A DNA stretch of 64,000 nucleotides from contig NZ_QGMQ01000006.1 of assembly GCF_003259155.1 (NCBI RefSeq), forward strand, positions 124,001 to 188,000, in the 5' to 3' direction. The notes under the pieces were generated by a model. The model was not told where the DNA came from, made no database searches, and was given only the letters and a program-made list of their open reading frames with translations. This document shows, one piece after another, positions 9,052 through 17,810 of this stretch; the stretch's first letter is position 1, and each line of letters opens with the position of its first letter. Origin of the DNA: Marinimicrobium alkaliphilum (GTDB lineage Bacteria; Pseudomonadota; Gammaproteobacteria; Pseudomonadales; Cellvibrionaceae). Position numbers and translations under genes: made by a program.

Positions 9052-11697
9052 TCAATCCCCGGGGAAGTTGGCCGGCTCAGCCGTTTCCTGCAAGCCGCCT
9101 TTACCGCTCACGATCACATCACCACGCTCGGTCAAGCTGACGCTGGTGTCCGCCGACTCGGAGATATTCAGTGCCTCCTGGCCTTCGGCTGCGCCAATCC
9201 AGGTCGCGGCAATCCAGTGAAAGGGCTTGGAGCGCTCGACACTGTGAATGTCTTCCAGAAGTTGCACGTCGTTCAAGCCGCCTTCGACAAAGTCCACGCT
9301 CAGACGGTCAAAGTCCGAGGCGTAATGGAAGTCGACAATGTCAATGACCTCTTCCAACACTTCCACAGGGATATACCCCTCGATGCGCATCTCACCCACA
9401 CGAATCGGTGAGTCGGGAATGCCATACAGGTTCACACCCTGAAAGCCGAAATGCTGAGGTAAACCGTTGCGATTGAATGCCTCGGGCAATTCCATTTCAA
9501 ATTCCACGGTCATCCACTCCCCAGGGGTAATATCCTCCATGGTCCACTCACCGATATTGGTGTGGTTGGACCAGTTGGAGTCCTGAATGAACAGGTAGAA
9601 CTCAAAGTCCTCGGGCGCGTCGGCGTAGGCCTCGTCAAAGTACAGCTGTAGATGTACCACCAGGCGCTCACTGGTCAGATCGAAATTCTCGACATTGTTG
9701 AGATCGTTCTTCTGCAAGGCAAAGGCGCTGTGGGCACTGCTTTCAAAGGGATCGCTCACCTCAGAGAGACGCGGAAGAATCACCAGGTCACCCTCCTCAG
9801 CAGAAATGGTCGCCGGAATCTGCTCCCAGGCGAGGTAAGCCCAGCCGTCGGTACCCTCACTGAAATCGGATTGGTATTGCACACCCCACTCAAGTGCGAG
9901 TTCTTCCTCGGGCATACCGAAGATGGTGATATCGTCAAACAGAATGGGCTCCTGACTGCCTGCCAGACTACCCATCTGCAAGCCGATGTCGTTGCCCCCT
10001 TCCCACTGACCTTGCAGGGTCACTGTAAACCATTCGCCAAAGGCCACATCGTCCTGGCCAATGTAGTTGGTGCTCTGCCAGGTTTGGGTCGCCCCTTCAT
10101 CGTCGACACGGGTACTGGTGTTGGAGACTGCCGCAAAGTACAGCCCCTCGGTCTCGGCCGCGTAGGATTCGGGGATGAAAACCCGCATACTGACTTCGAT
10201 GTCGCCGTCGTAGCTGACACCTTCAATGCCATTGTAAAAAGCCAGCACTTCGCCTTCGCCGTCACCACGCACCAACCCCATGGCACCGTCTTCCGACACC
10301 ACAGTGGTGTTCATCCAGCTCGCGGGTGTCCAGCCGTCTGTACCGCCTTCAAAATCCCAGAACGCCAACTGCTCGGGCACTGACGCTTCAATGACCTTGA
10401 TGTTGTCGATCACGATATCTCCCCCGACTTCGGGCGCCTTGCCGTTGGCCACCAACTCGACACCGATGTGCGTGACCGCACTCAGGTCGAAATCATCTTC
10501 TGCCCAACCCAACGAGGAATGATCGATAATCGCGCGCCGCAATGTGGTCCAGCCACCTGCATTCATGCTGTACACGCCATTCCAACCCAGGTTGGCGTAA
10601 CGCCCCTGAGTGTCGCGCATGTAAGCCTGCAAGCCCATGGTCCCGTCATCGACGTAGGCGCCGTCGAAGTAGATCTCCAGGCTGACTTCCCGACCAAAGA
10701 GATTGAGCACCTCGTTCATCTCGGCCACATAACCGACCTTGTCCTCAGGACTTTGCCATTCAATGGCCAAGCCAGCAGCGTAGTCGCCCACGCCCTTATC
10801 GAGAATTTCCGTGTGGCGAACGGCGTCCTCTTCCGCATTGAAATCGCCAAACTCGCTCATCAACAATGGTAGGCGTTCGGCATCGAGCAGGCGCATATTG
10901 GCGGCCACATCGCTCCCCGATCGCCAGCGCGCCCCGTACCCATGTACCGATAGTACGAGGTTTTCCTGCTCGTCAGCGGCAAACAGCTCACGTCCGCGGT
11001 TACCCAGGAAGGCGTTGTAGTCCTGACCGCAGCCGGGAGCGTCAATCACCAGCGGTACGTTGAAACCGTTGCGACGGAATTGGGTAATGAGCGCCTTGTA
11101 GTTATCGATGTAGATGCGATAGCCCATGCTGTGGGCATTGAAGATGCCGGTCGGCCCCCATGCACTGGCCAGGTTCACCATGATATGCGGCTGAAACCGG
11201 TCCTGCACCAAAACACTGACCCAGCGGTCCATCCACAAATTATTGAAGGCATCGAACAATGCGTCGCTGTCGTTGCCACAAGAGAGCGTGTCACTCCACA
11301 AGCTCAACACGGCAATCAGGTCATTCTCCACCACATGCATAAGCGCGGTTTCAAGCTCCTGTTCGGTGGTGTCCGGACGCAGCATCAGACGCACAACATT
11401 GGAGCCCACTTCACGAATGGGCACAATGCTCTCAATCCGCTCCATGGGATCGGCGCCAAAGTCCAGATTGATGCCGCGCAACATCACCGGCTCACCGGTG
11501 GCATCGAGCAGAGTGCGCTCGTCGGTGGTAAGCACCGGGGCATTTTCCGAGGGACGCGGGCGATTGGGATCGCCCTCGACCGGCTCGGGAATCAATCGAT
11601 GATCCTCAGCATCAGAAGTGCCGAGCATGCTGCCGCCGCAGGCTTGTAAAACCAGCGCTGACGCAGCCAGGGCCAGATAGCTCAATTTCTGTTTCAT
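9052..11697 (-). CDS. Lipoprotein GH5-like pseudoenzyme with several CBM-like modules
   Basis: An 881-residue lipoprotein (lipobox VLQAC, Cys20). Residues ~55-320 follow the GH5 mannanase at 19070 closely: RGINLDF near the start, NVVRLML on strand 2, the DAPGCGQDYNAF segment and the nucleophile strand LPLLMSEFGDF with Glu282. The acid/base motif is lost: where the active enzyme has IANEPLG, this protein reads LASAWGP, placing Ala179 at the Glu position. The strand-4 histidine is also gone. Residues ~335-440, 450-610 and 620-800 are jelly-roll-like modules (each ending near 'DNIKV', 'DDITIFG' or a similar strand), followed by a shorter partial one. It is encoded 29 bp after the TonB receptor. 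Probably a surface mannan-binding protein rather than a hydrolase; mannan specificity is inferred. Confidence 0.78.
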   Translation of the reverse strand: MKQKLSYLALAASALVLQACGGSMLGTSDAEDHRLIPEPVEGDPNRPRPSENAPVLTTDERTLLDATGEPVMLRGINLDFGADPMERIESIVPIREVGSNVVRLMLRPDTTEQELETALMHVVENDLIAVLSLWSDTLSCGNDSDALFDAFNNLWMDRWVSVLVQDRFQPHIMVNLASAWGPTGIFNAHSMGYRIYIDNYKALITQFRRNGFNVPLVIDAPGCGQDYNAFLGNRGRELFAADEQENLVLSVHGYGARWRSGSDVAANMRLLDAERLPLLMSEFGDFNAEEDAVRHTEILDKGVGDYAAGLAIEWQSPEDKVGYVAEMNEVLNLFGREVSLEIYFDGAYVDDGTMGLQAYMRDTQGRYANLGWNGVYSMNAGGWTTLRRAIIDHSSLGWAEDDFDLSAVTHIGVELVANGKAPEVGGDIVIDNIKVIEASVPEQLAFWDFEGGTDGWTPASWMNTTVVSEDGAMGLVRGDGEGEVLAFYNGIEGVSYDGDIEVSMRVFIPESYAAETEGLYFAAVSNTSTRVDDEGATQTWQSTNYIGQDDVAFGEWFTVTLQGQWEGGNDIGLQMGSLAGSQEPILFDDITIFGMPEEELALEWGVQYQSDFSEGTDGWAYLAWEQIPATISAEEGDLVILPRLSEVSDPFESSAHSAFALQKNDLNNVENFDLTSERLVVHLQLYFDEAYADAPEDFEFYLFIQDSNWSNHTNIGEWTMEDITPGEWMTVEFEMELPEAFNRNGLPQHFGFQGVNLYGIPDSPIRVGEMRIEGYIPVEVLEEVIDIVDFHYASDFDRLSVDFVEGGLNDVQLLEDIHSVERSKPFHWIAATWIGAAEGQEALNISESADTSVSLTERGDVIVSGKGGLQETAEPANFPGD

Positions 11698-11726
11698 AAT
11701 CAACTCCACATATTCTGTCTTATTGT

Positions 11727-14700
11727 TTAGAACGACAAGCTCACACCGGCGGCGTAGCGCCGCTCTTGCACCCAAAGCGAATGAAACGCGTCGGGATACT
11801 GGGCGTAGCTATGGCGGCTCTGGTTAGTGAGGTTGGTGCCGTTCACATAAAAGCTGATGTTATCGTTGAGCCAGTAGTTGACCGACAGGTCAAGATAACC
11901 CGTGGACTCCAGCCACTGTCCCATTTCCAGCGGTGCGACGTTGGTGTTCAGACCGAAGCGCCCGAGGTACTCCTTGCTGCGCCAGTTGTAAGCAGCGCGC
12001 ACATTGAGTCCGTCACGGTCGTACCAGAGAATCAGGTTGGCCTGATGCTTGGAGTTAGACGGCAAAGGAAAGGTGTTGCCCTCGATATCACGCCCCTCGG
12101 ACTCGGACTCCGAATAGGTGTAGTTGGCTTCGATACCGGTAGCGCTCAGGAACTCGCCCGGCAAGAACGTGAAAGGCTGTTTATAACCTACCTCGACGCC
12201 CCACAGATCTGACGCCTCAGTGTTCTGGGTGGTCCAGATGTTGGCCATCCGGCCGCGGTTGATGCCGTCCATATCGCGGAAGTTGCGCTGCTCCTGGGAC
12301 GCCTCCACCGCGGTGTCGACGTCGATAAAGAACATACCAACACCGAAAATGGCATTCTCGGCAAAGTACCACTCGGCCGACGTGTTATAGACCGTTGCGC
12401 GCCAGGGTTTGATGTCCGGGCTGCCCTGGTCCTCACCGCCGCCGACACAACCGACGTCATCTTGCACGGTGCCGGAAGGGCTGATCACCATCACCGGGTT
12501 GCCGTCTTCATCGGTTTTCGGGCAGCGCTGATACCAAAGGTTAAGGCTGGCACCGACGTTGTCCAGATCGTTGCGGGTCATGGTCTGGGCAACCCCCAAA
12601 CGCAGAATCACGTCATCAATCGGAAACAGGTTCAGGTTGAATGACGGCAGTACGTCGGTAAAGCTGACCTTATCGGTTTGGGTATCGTAGACGTAAGCGA
12701 GCTTTTGCCATTCGTCGTAACCGATGGAATTAAACATATCCAGCACTTCCGGTACGTCGGCGCGGACTACCGTGCGATCGGTCTGGGTCACGTTGATACC
12801 GAGGTTACCCTGATAGGGAATCCCGAACAGGCCGTTGTCAAAATCCGCGAAGTTCATCTGGATGTGGGCCGAGGTACTGGTCTCTTCCACATCGTAGGTA
12901 TAGCCCGGGTTATTGACTGTGCGGGTACCTGGGTAGAGCCGATTCATAAACTCGTAAGGGTTATCCCAGGCGGCAGGATTGAGTGCGGCAACGCCGCTTT
13001 CAAAACCGCGAATCGGCCCAAAATCCGTAAACGACATGGTGTCATCGGCGCTGAAGCCGTTGTCTTCGAGGCCGCCAATTTCAATCAGGTTGATGTTGGA
13101 GTCTTCGTAGTTGAACTTGCGCCAATCCGGGTAGCGTTGCCAGATCAGGTTGCCGGGCAACTGCCGATAGCGCAAATCTGCCGGCACACGCGGGTCTTCC
13201 CAGTCCGTATAGCGGCCGGTGGGCGTGACATAGTTGAAGCGGCTGTTTTGGGCATCGCGCACACCATAACGCACCCCAAAGTCGAAGGAATCGACAATAC
13301 CGAAGTCGACCGCCAGGTTGACGTCCGCTCGGACGACGTTGAGGGTCGCTTCGGTATTTTCCCCGTCGGCAAAGCCCTGGTACTGATCGAGCAACTCGGC
13401 GTCGGACAGATCGTCTTCAAAATAGAAGTGCGGGTAACGGCCACGATAGTCGACCGTCACGTGGTAACCATCCACCGGGTCTTTACCGGGAATGCCATCT
13501 TCATCCACCCACAGCCAGGCGGGGGTGCCCTGTTGCAACTGAGCGTCACGCATCTGCCGCTCAGCCTTACCGTAGACGTAGCGCAAACTGGCTTCCAGAT
13601 TGTCGTGGTTGCTGTAGTTCAGTTCGAGATTGGTGTTGATGGAGGCCGTCTTTTCGATTTCGTTGGTGGAGCGGGTCTGGAAGTCCGCTGCCCAAATGCT
13701 GGCCACCGGAACCGAGTAGATGCCGCGCTCGACCATTCCGCCCTCGCCGTCCGGAACGGTAACCATCGAACCCAGCTCTACCTGAGTATAGGGGCCAGGT
13801 TGGAGGACATTGTAGACGTTGGTGTCGTATAGAGGCGGCTCGTTGTTGACCTCGAATGACTCAGGCGTGCTGCCACCGTTAAAGGCCGCTTCAACGCCCC
13901 GGTCATACTTGTCCATACGGGTAAAGAACACATCACCGCGCGCACTGAAATTGTCGTTGATCACAAACTCGACACTGGCCGAAGCACCGGTGCGTTCACG
14001 CTCCATGAACTGACTGCGAGCGCCGTAGTTTTCCGGCACGATGTACCAGTCCTCGCGTCCGGTACCACTCAGGTCGTGGGGGTCGCTGGGCTCTCCGCCG
14101 GCGCGATCGAGATAGGCCAAGCGGTGACCGGTCCACATGGAGTAGTTGGCGGCGTTGGAGATCGAGTGATTGACGTTGCCGTAAAAAGCAAAGCGACCCT
14201 CGTGGTTATAGCCCACCAGCAGATTGACGTTGTGATCCGGTGAGCGAGTACCCTGGGTACCGTCTTCGTTCATCTCCCGGCGCGAACGCTGCCCTTGGGC
14301 ACCCTCCAGGCGCAGATTCGTGGTCCAGCCTTCATCGAGCGTGAGCGGACTCAGGGTTTTCAGGTCGACAACGCCCGAAATACCACCACTGAGCATGCTG
14401 GCCGATTGGGATTTGTACACATCAACACCCGCCATCAGGCCTGCGGGGATATCGGAATAGTTGGCTTGGACATCGGTAATCGACATGGGGCTGAGAAACT
14501 GCTCGCCGTTGAGGGTAGTCAGCACTTGAGGCATCCCGCGGATATTCAGACTGGTGCCCTCATTCGCCTCACGCGATATTTGCACCCCAGTCACCCGCTG
14601 AAGCGAGTCGGTAATGGTCATATCCGGCAGACGGCCGATATCTTCCGCCACAATCGAGTCGACTATATTGGTAGAATCGCGCTTGATATCAATGGCGCGC

Positions 14701-14867
14701 GCCTGGGATGCGCGCACGCCGCGCACAATGATCTCTTCCAGGAGCTCCATGTCCTGCTCGTCAGATGCATCGGGTGCCTGGGCGTGAGCCGCGCCGCCAA
14801 GTGCGCAGCCCAGGGCCAACACCAACGCTTTTTTGCGGGTGGTCAGACCACGAGGTGTAATCATCAT
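11727..14867 (-). CDS. TonB-dependent receptor (Caulobacter type), mannan oligosaccharide uptake
   Basis: A 1046-residue outer-membrane receptor. Signal peptide to ~AHA-Q (residue 30), a TonB-box-like EEIIVRG at ~46, plug domain with VAEDIGRLPDMTITDSLQRV and the GTSLNIRGMPQVLTTLNGEQ segment, then a 22-strand-type barrel ending in the aromatic VSLSF. The plug sequence is of the large-substrate type (TIGR01782-like) common in carbohydrate utilisation loci. GAGG sits 6 bp before the start at 14867. It leads a leftward operon with the GH5-like lipoprotein, 29 bp apart, which resembles the receptor/surface-binding pairs of glycan uptake systems. A LacI-type dyad at 15041-15054 lies upstream. Confidence 0.93.
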   Translation of the reverse strand: MMITPRGLTTRKKALVLALGCALGGAAHAQAPDASDEQDMELLEEIIVRGVRASQARAIDIKRDSTNIVDSIVAEDIGRLPDMTITDSLQRVTGVQISREANEGTSLNIRGMPQVLTTLNGEQFLSPMSITDVQANYSDIPAGLMAGVDVYKSQSASMLSGGISGVVDLKTLSPLTLDEGWTTNLRLEGAQGQRSRREMNEDGTQGTRSPDHNVNLLVGYNHEGRFAFYGNVNHSISNAANYSMWTGHRLAYLDRAGGEPSDPHDLSGTGREDWYIVPENYGARSQFMERERTGASASVEFVINDNFSARGDVFFTRMDKYDRGVEAAFNGGSTPESFEVNNEPPLYDTNVYNVLQPGPYTQVELGSMVTVPDGEGGMVERGIYSVPVASIWAADFQTRSTNEIEKTASINTNLELNYSNHDNLEASLRYVYGKAERQMRDAQLQQGTPAWLWVDEDGIPGKDPVDGYHVTVDYRGRYPHFYFEDDLSDAELLDQYQGFADGENTEATLNVVRADVNLAVDFGIVDSFDFGVRYGVRDAQNSRFNYVTPTGRYTDWEDPRVPADLRYRQLPGNLIWQRYPDWRKFNYEDSNINLIEIGGLEDNGFSADDTMSFTDFGPIRGFESGVAALNPAAWDNPYEFMNRLYPGTRTVNNPGYTYDVEETSTSAHIQMNFADFDNGLFGIPYQGNLGINVTQTDRTVVRADVPEVLDMFNSIGYDEWQKLAYVYDTQTDKVSFTDVLPSFNLNLFPIDDVILRLGVAQTMTRNDLDNVGASLNLWYQRCPKTDEDGNPVMVISPSGTVQDDVGCVGGGEDQGSPDIKPWRATVYNTSAEWYFAENAIFGVGMFFIDVDTAVEASQEQRNFRDMDGINRGRMANIWTTQNTEASDLWGVEVGYKQPFTFLPGEFLSATGIEANYTYSESESEGRDIEGNTFPLPSNSKHQANLILWYDRDGLNVRAAYNWRSKEYLGRFGLNTNVAPLEMGQWLESTGYLDLSVNYWLNDNISFYVNGTNLTNQSRHSYAQYPDAFHSLWVQERRYAAGVSLSF

Positions 14868-15040
14868 GTATGCCTCTTCTCTTATGAGATTATTGTTAAA
14901 AAGGGTTCACTGCCCGCGCGCGGATCACACACGCGCTTTTGCTCCTGCTGGCGAGTCGCGACTGGTTTGCGGATAATCGCACTCGCATGACCTGCCCGTT
15001 CGGCTGTACCAAGGGACGGCGATAAAATCATGCGCCATTA

Positions 15041-15054
15041 TGTAACCGGTTTCA
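15041..15054. promoter_or_regulatory. LacI-type operator 2
   Basis: TGTAACCGGTTTCA: first half-site identical to the sites at 4712 and 16564, second half one base off. It lies in the divergent region between the TonB receptor (start 14867) and the MATE gene (start 15130). Confidence 0.7.
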
Positions 15055-15129
15055 AGCTTTTTGCAGAGACTTTTTTGGCGCCAAGATTCACAGAACTTAT
15101 AAGCCACTGATTTTAAGGGGATAATTTTT

Positions 15130-16500
15130 TTGAGTAATCACCTACCACGGCAGTTTTGGCTCAGTGTCGTCATCTTGGCGATACCGGTTGCACTGCAAGT
15201 GCTACTGCTGTCCCTACTCGGCATGGCGGATGTGATGATGGTAGGCACCCTGGGGGCCAGCGCCATTGCCGCGGTGGGCCTGGCGGCCAAGATCCACTTT
15301 CTGCTGCTGGTCACCATGATCGGCCTGGGCACCGGCTGCAGCGTTCTGGTGGCGCAGTACAGTGGCGCCAACAATGTTCGAGGGGAGCAGCGCACACTGG
15401 CGGCCTCGCTCCTGGTGGGCTCGGTATTGATGCTGCCTTTTACGCTGTTGTTCGGGATCAACCCTCTGTGGTGGGTCAGTCATATCACCCCGGACCCGGA
15501 AGTAGCCGCCCTGACCGCGCGCTACCTGCAGATCACAGCGTTGGTGTTACTCATTACCCAGGCGACCGTGATCTTTGAATCGGCACTGCGGGCACTGGGC
15601 AATACGACCCTGCCGCTGATCGCCGCAGCACTCTCAGTGGTCGCCAATGTCGGGCTCAACTATGTGCTTATCTTCGGGCATTTGGGCTTTCCCGCCCTGG
15701 GGGTTGAAGGGGCGGCGTGGGGCACACTGATTGCCCGAATGCTGCAACTGGTCTTTCTATTGATATGGCTCTACAGCCGCAACCACCGCTTCGCCATGCG
15801 TCCGCGCCAGCTCCTGACCGACGCCTTCGCGCGCGACCACACCCGCCGCTATGTGCGCTTTGCCACGCCCCTGGTGATCAACCATGTGATCTGGGCATCC
15901 GGCAATGCCACATACCACATTGTGACGGGGTTTGCGGGCACCGAGGCGCTCGCGGTAATGGGCATCATTGTGCCTATCGAAACTGCCTTCTTTGCCCTTT
16001 TCAATGGCATGGCCAACGCCTCGGCGGTCATGATTGGTCGCGCCCTGGGGCGTGACGACCACGCCCAGGCCTGGCAGCTGCACAAAATTTTCGACCGTCT
16101 GGTCATCGGCCTGGTGGTGGTCATGAGCATCGGGCTGTTCTGGCTGTATCCCTGGCTGCTCAAAGTATTCAATCAGGTGGACGAGCAGACCACCGTGCTG
16201 CTCAAACACACCATCTGGCTGTTCTGCGGGCTGGTGTGGATCAAGGTGTTGAACATGGTGCGCATCGTCGGCATGCTCCGGGCCGGCGGCGACAACCGAT
16301 TCTGCCTGATCAACGACACCATCGTGATGTGGGTCTTCGGCGTGCCTATTTTTGTCGCCGCCGTGTTCCTGACCGACCTGCCGTTTCAGATGCTCTACTT
16401 TCTCATGTACGTGGAAGACATTCTCAAGTTTATCCCCGCCCGCTGGCGCCTGGGCCAACGAAAGTGGCTCAAGAACCTGACCCGAAACGACAGCCCTTAA
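15130..16500 (+). CDS. MATE-family efflux transporter
   Basis: A 456-residue, 12-helix MATE antiporter (DinF/NorM-type). Two homologous halves are visible, beginning near FWLSVVILAIPVALQVLL and near VRFATPLVINHVIWASG, with the family's MADVMMVGTLG and GTGCSVLVAQYSGA stretches. No ATG is available at the proper place; the TTG at 15130 follows AAGGGG by 9 bp. It is divergent from the TonB receptor across operator 2 and precedes the MGP gene by 128 bp. Its substrate and its reason for being in a mannan locus are unclear. It might export a toxic by-product, or it may simply be a neighbour. Confidence 0.88.
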   Translation: MSNHLPRQFWLSVVILAIPVALQVLLLSLLGMADVMMVGTLGASAIAAVGLAAKIHFLLLVTMIGLGTGCSVLVAQYSGANNVRGEQRTLAASLLVGSVLMLPFTLLFGINPLWWVSHITPDPEVAALTARYLQITALVLLITQATVIFESALRALGNTTLPLIAAALSVVANVGLNYVLIFGHLGFPALGVEGAAWGTLIARMLQLVFLLIWLYSRNHRFAMRPRQLLTDAFARDHTRRYVRFATPLVINHVIWASGNATYHIVTGFAGTEALAVMGIIVPIETAFFALFNGMANASAVMIGRALGRDDHAQAWQLHKIFDRLVIGLVVVMSIGLFWLYPWLLKVFNQVDEQTTVLLKHTIWLFCGLVWIKVLNMVRIVGMLRAGGDNRFCLINDTIVMWVFGVPIFVAAVFLTDLPFQMLYFLMYVEDILKFIPARWRLGQRKWLKNLTRNDSP

Positions 16501-16563
16501 ACCAGAGGGCTGGTGCCCGCGCAGACCCATCAGAAATTTGATCACAGAGCTTGCAATAGCGAA

Positions 16564-16577
16564 TGTAACCGATTACA
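16564..16577. promoter_or_regulatory. LacI-type operator 3
   Basis: TGTAACCGATTACA, the exact reverse complement of the 4712 site core, 52 bp upstream of the MGP start. It probably controls the MGP-epimerase-mannanase run 16629-21518. Confidence 0.8.
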
Positions 16578-16628
16578 TTAAAGTCTATAAGAACTTCCTC
16601 GTATTCACCCGAAGGTATAGCCGTAACC

Positions 16629-17810
16629 ATGAGTGACTATAAAAGTGCCGTCCAGGCCCTGCTGCGCAACCACCAGACGCTAATTGCCCGCCCCAATGCT
16701 CCCAAACCCAAGAGCAACGGTATTTATCAACGCTGGCAGAATCCGATCATTACCACCGAGCACACGCCCGTGTTCTGGCGCTACGAGCTCAACCCCGACA
16801 CCAATCCACTGCTGCTTGAGCGCCAGGGTATCAACGCCACCTTTAACGCCGGCGCGCTCTACTGGCAGGACAAATACCTGCTGGCCGTACGGGTCGAGGG
16901 CAACGACCGAAAATCGTTCTTTGCCATCGCCGAGAGCCCCAACGGGGTGGACAACTTCCGCTTCTGGAACTACCCCATCGCCCTGCCGCAAACCGACCGG
17001 CGCGATACCAATGTCTACGACATGCGTCTGACCCAGCACGAAGACGGCTATATTTACGGCCTTTTCTGTACCGAACGCAAAGATCACTCCCGTCCGAACG
17101 ATACCTCGGCGGCCGACGCCCAGTGCGGCATTGCCCGCACCAAGGATCTGGTCAGCTGGGAGCGCCTGCCGGACCTGGTGACCTATTCCGGCCAGCAACG
17201 CAACGTGGTGTTGCACCCGGAGTTAGTCGACGGTCAGTACGCGCTCTACACCCGCCCCCAGGACGGCTTTATCGACGTCGGTGGCGGTGGCGGTATCGGT
17301 TGGGGGCTGACCCGGTCCATGGAAAACGCTGAAGTCAAAAACGAAGTAATTGTCGACAGCAAGGTCTACCACACCATCAAGGAAGTGAAAAACGGCCAGG
17401 GGCCGGCGCCCATCAAAACCGAGAAGGGTTGGCTGCACCTTGCGCACGGTGTGCGCAACACCGCCGCCGGATTGCGTTATGTCCTGTACATGTTTATGAC
17501 CGAGCTGGCGCGTCCCTGGGTAATCACCCACTGCCCAGCCGGCCATCTGATCGCGCCCCAAGGTGAAGAGCGCGTCGGCGACGTCAGCAATGTGACCTTC
17601 AGCAACGGCTGGATTGTGAATGAAAAAAACGAGGTGTTTATCTATTACGCCTCTTCCGACACCCGTATGCACGTGGCCACCTCCACGGTCGAACGTTTGC
17701 TGGACTATGTCATCAATACGCCGGAAGACGGACTCTACTCCGACGCCAGCGTCGCAACACGCTCGCGCCTAATTGAGAGCAACCTCAAGATTCTGGATCA
17801 ATACCGATGA
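16629..17810 (+). CDS. 4-O-beta-D-mannosyl-D-glucose phosphorylase (GH130)
   Basis: A 393-residue cytoplasmic GH130 enzyme, close to the ~390 of characterised MGPs. It phosphorolyses mannosyl-1,4-glucose to mannose-1-phosphate and glucose. The five-bladed-propeller signs are there: the early WQNPIITTEHTPVFW, the segment TNVYDMRL with Asp131 at the position of the known catalytic acid, FCTERKDHS, and the late GDVSNVTFSNGWI and IYYASSDTRMHVA. It overlaps the epimerase gene by 4 bp (ATGA), which is the known partner enzyme. Operator 3 lies just upstream. Confident in family and subfamily from motifs and genomic pairing. Confidence 0.93.
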   Translation: MSDYKSAVQALLRNHQTLIARPNAPKPKSNGIYQRWQNPIITTEHTPVFWRYELNPDTNPLLLERQGINATFNAGALYWQDKYLLAVRVEGNDRKSFFAIAESPNGVDNFRFWNYPIALPQTDRRDTNVYDMRLTQHEDGYIYGLFCTERKDHSRPNDTSAADAQCGIARTKDLVSWERLPDLVTYSGQQRNVVLHPELVDGQYALYTRPQDGFIDVGGGGGIGWGLTRSMENAEVKNEVIVDSKVYHTIKEVKNGQGPAPIKTEKGWLHLAHGVRNTAAGLRYVLYMFMTELARPWVITHCPAGHLIAPQGEERVGDVSNVTFSNGWIVNEKNEVFIYYASSDTRMHVATSTVERLLDYVINTPEDGLYSDASVATRSRLIESNLKILDQYR

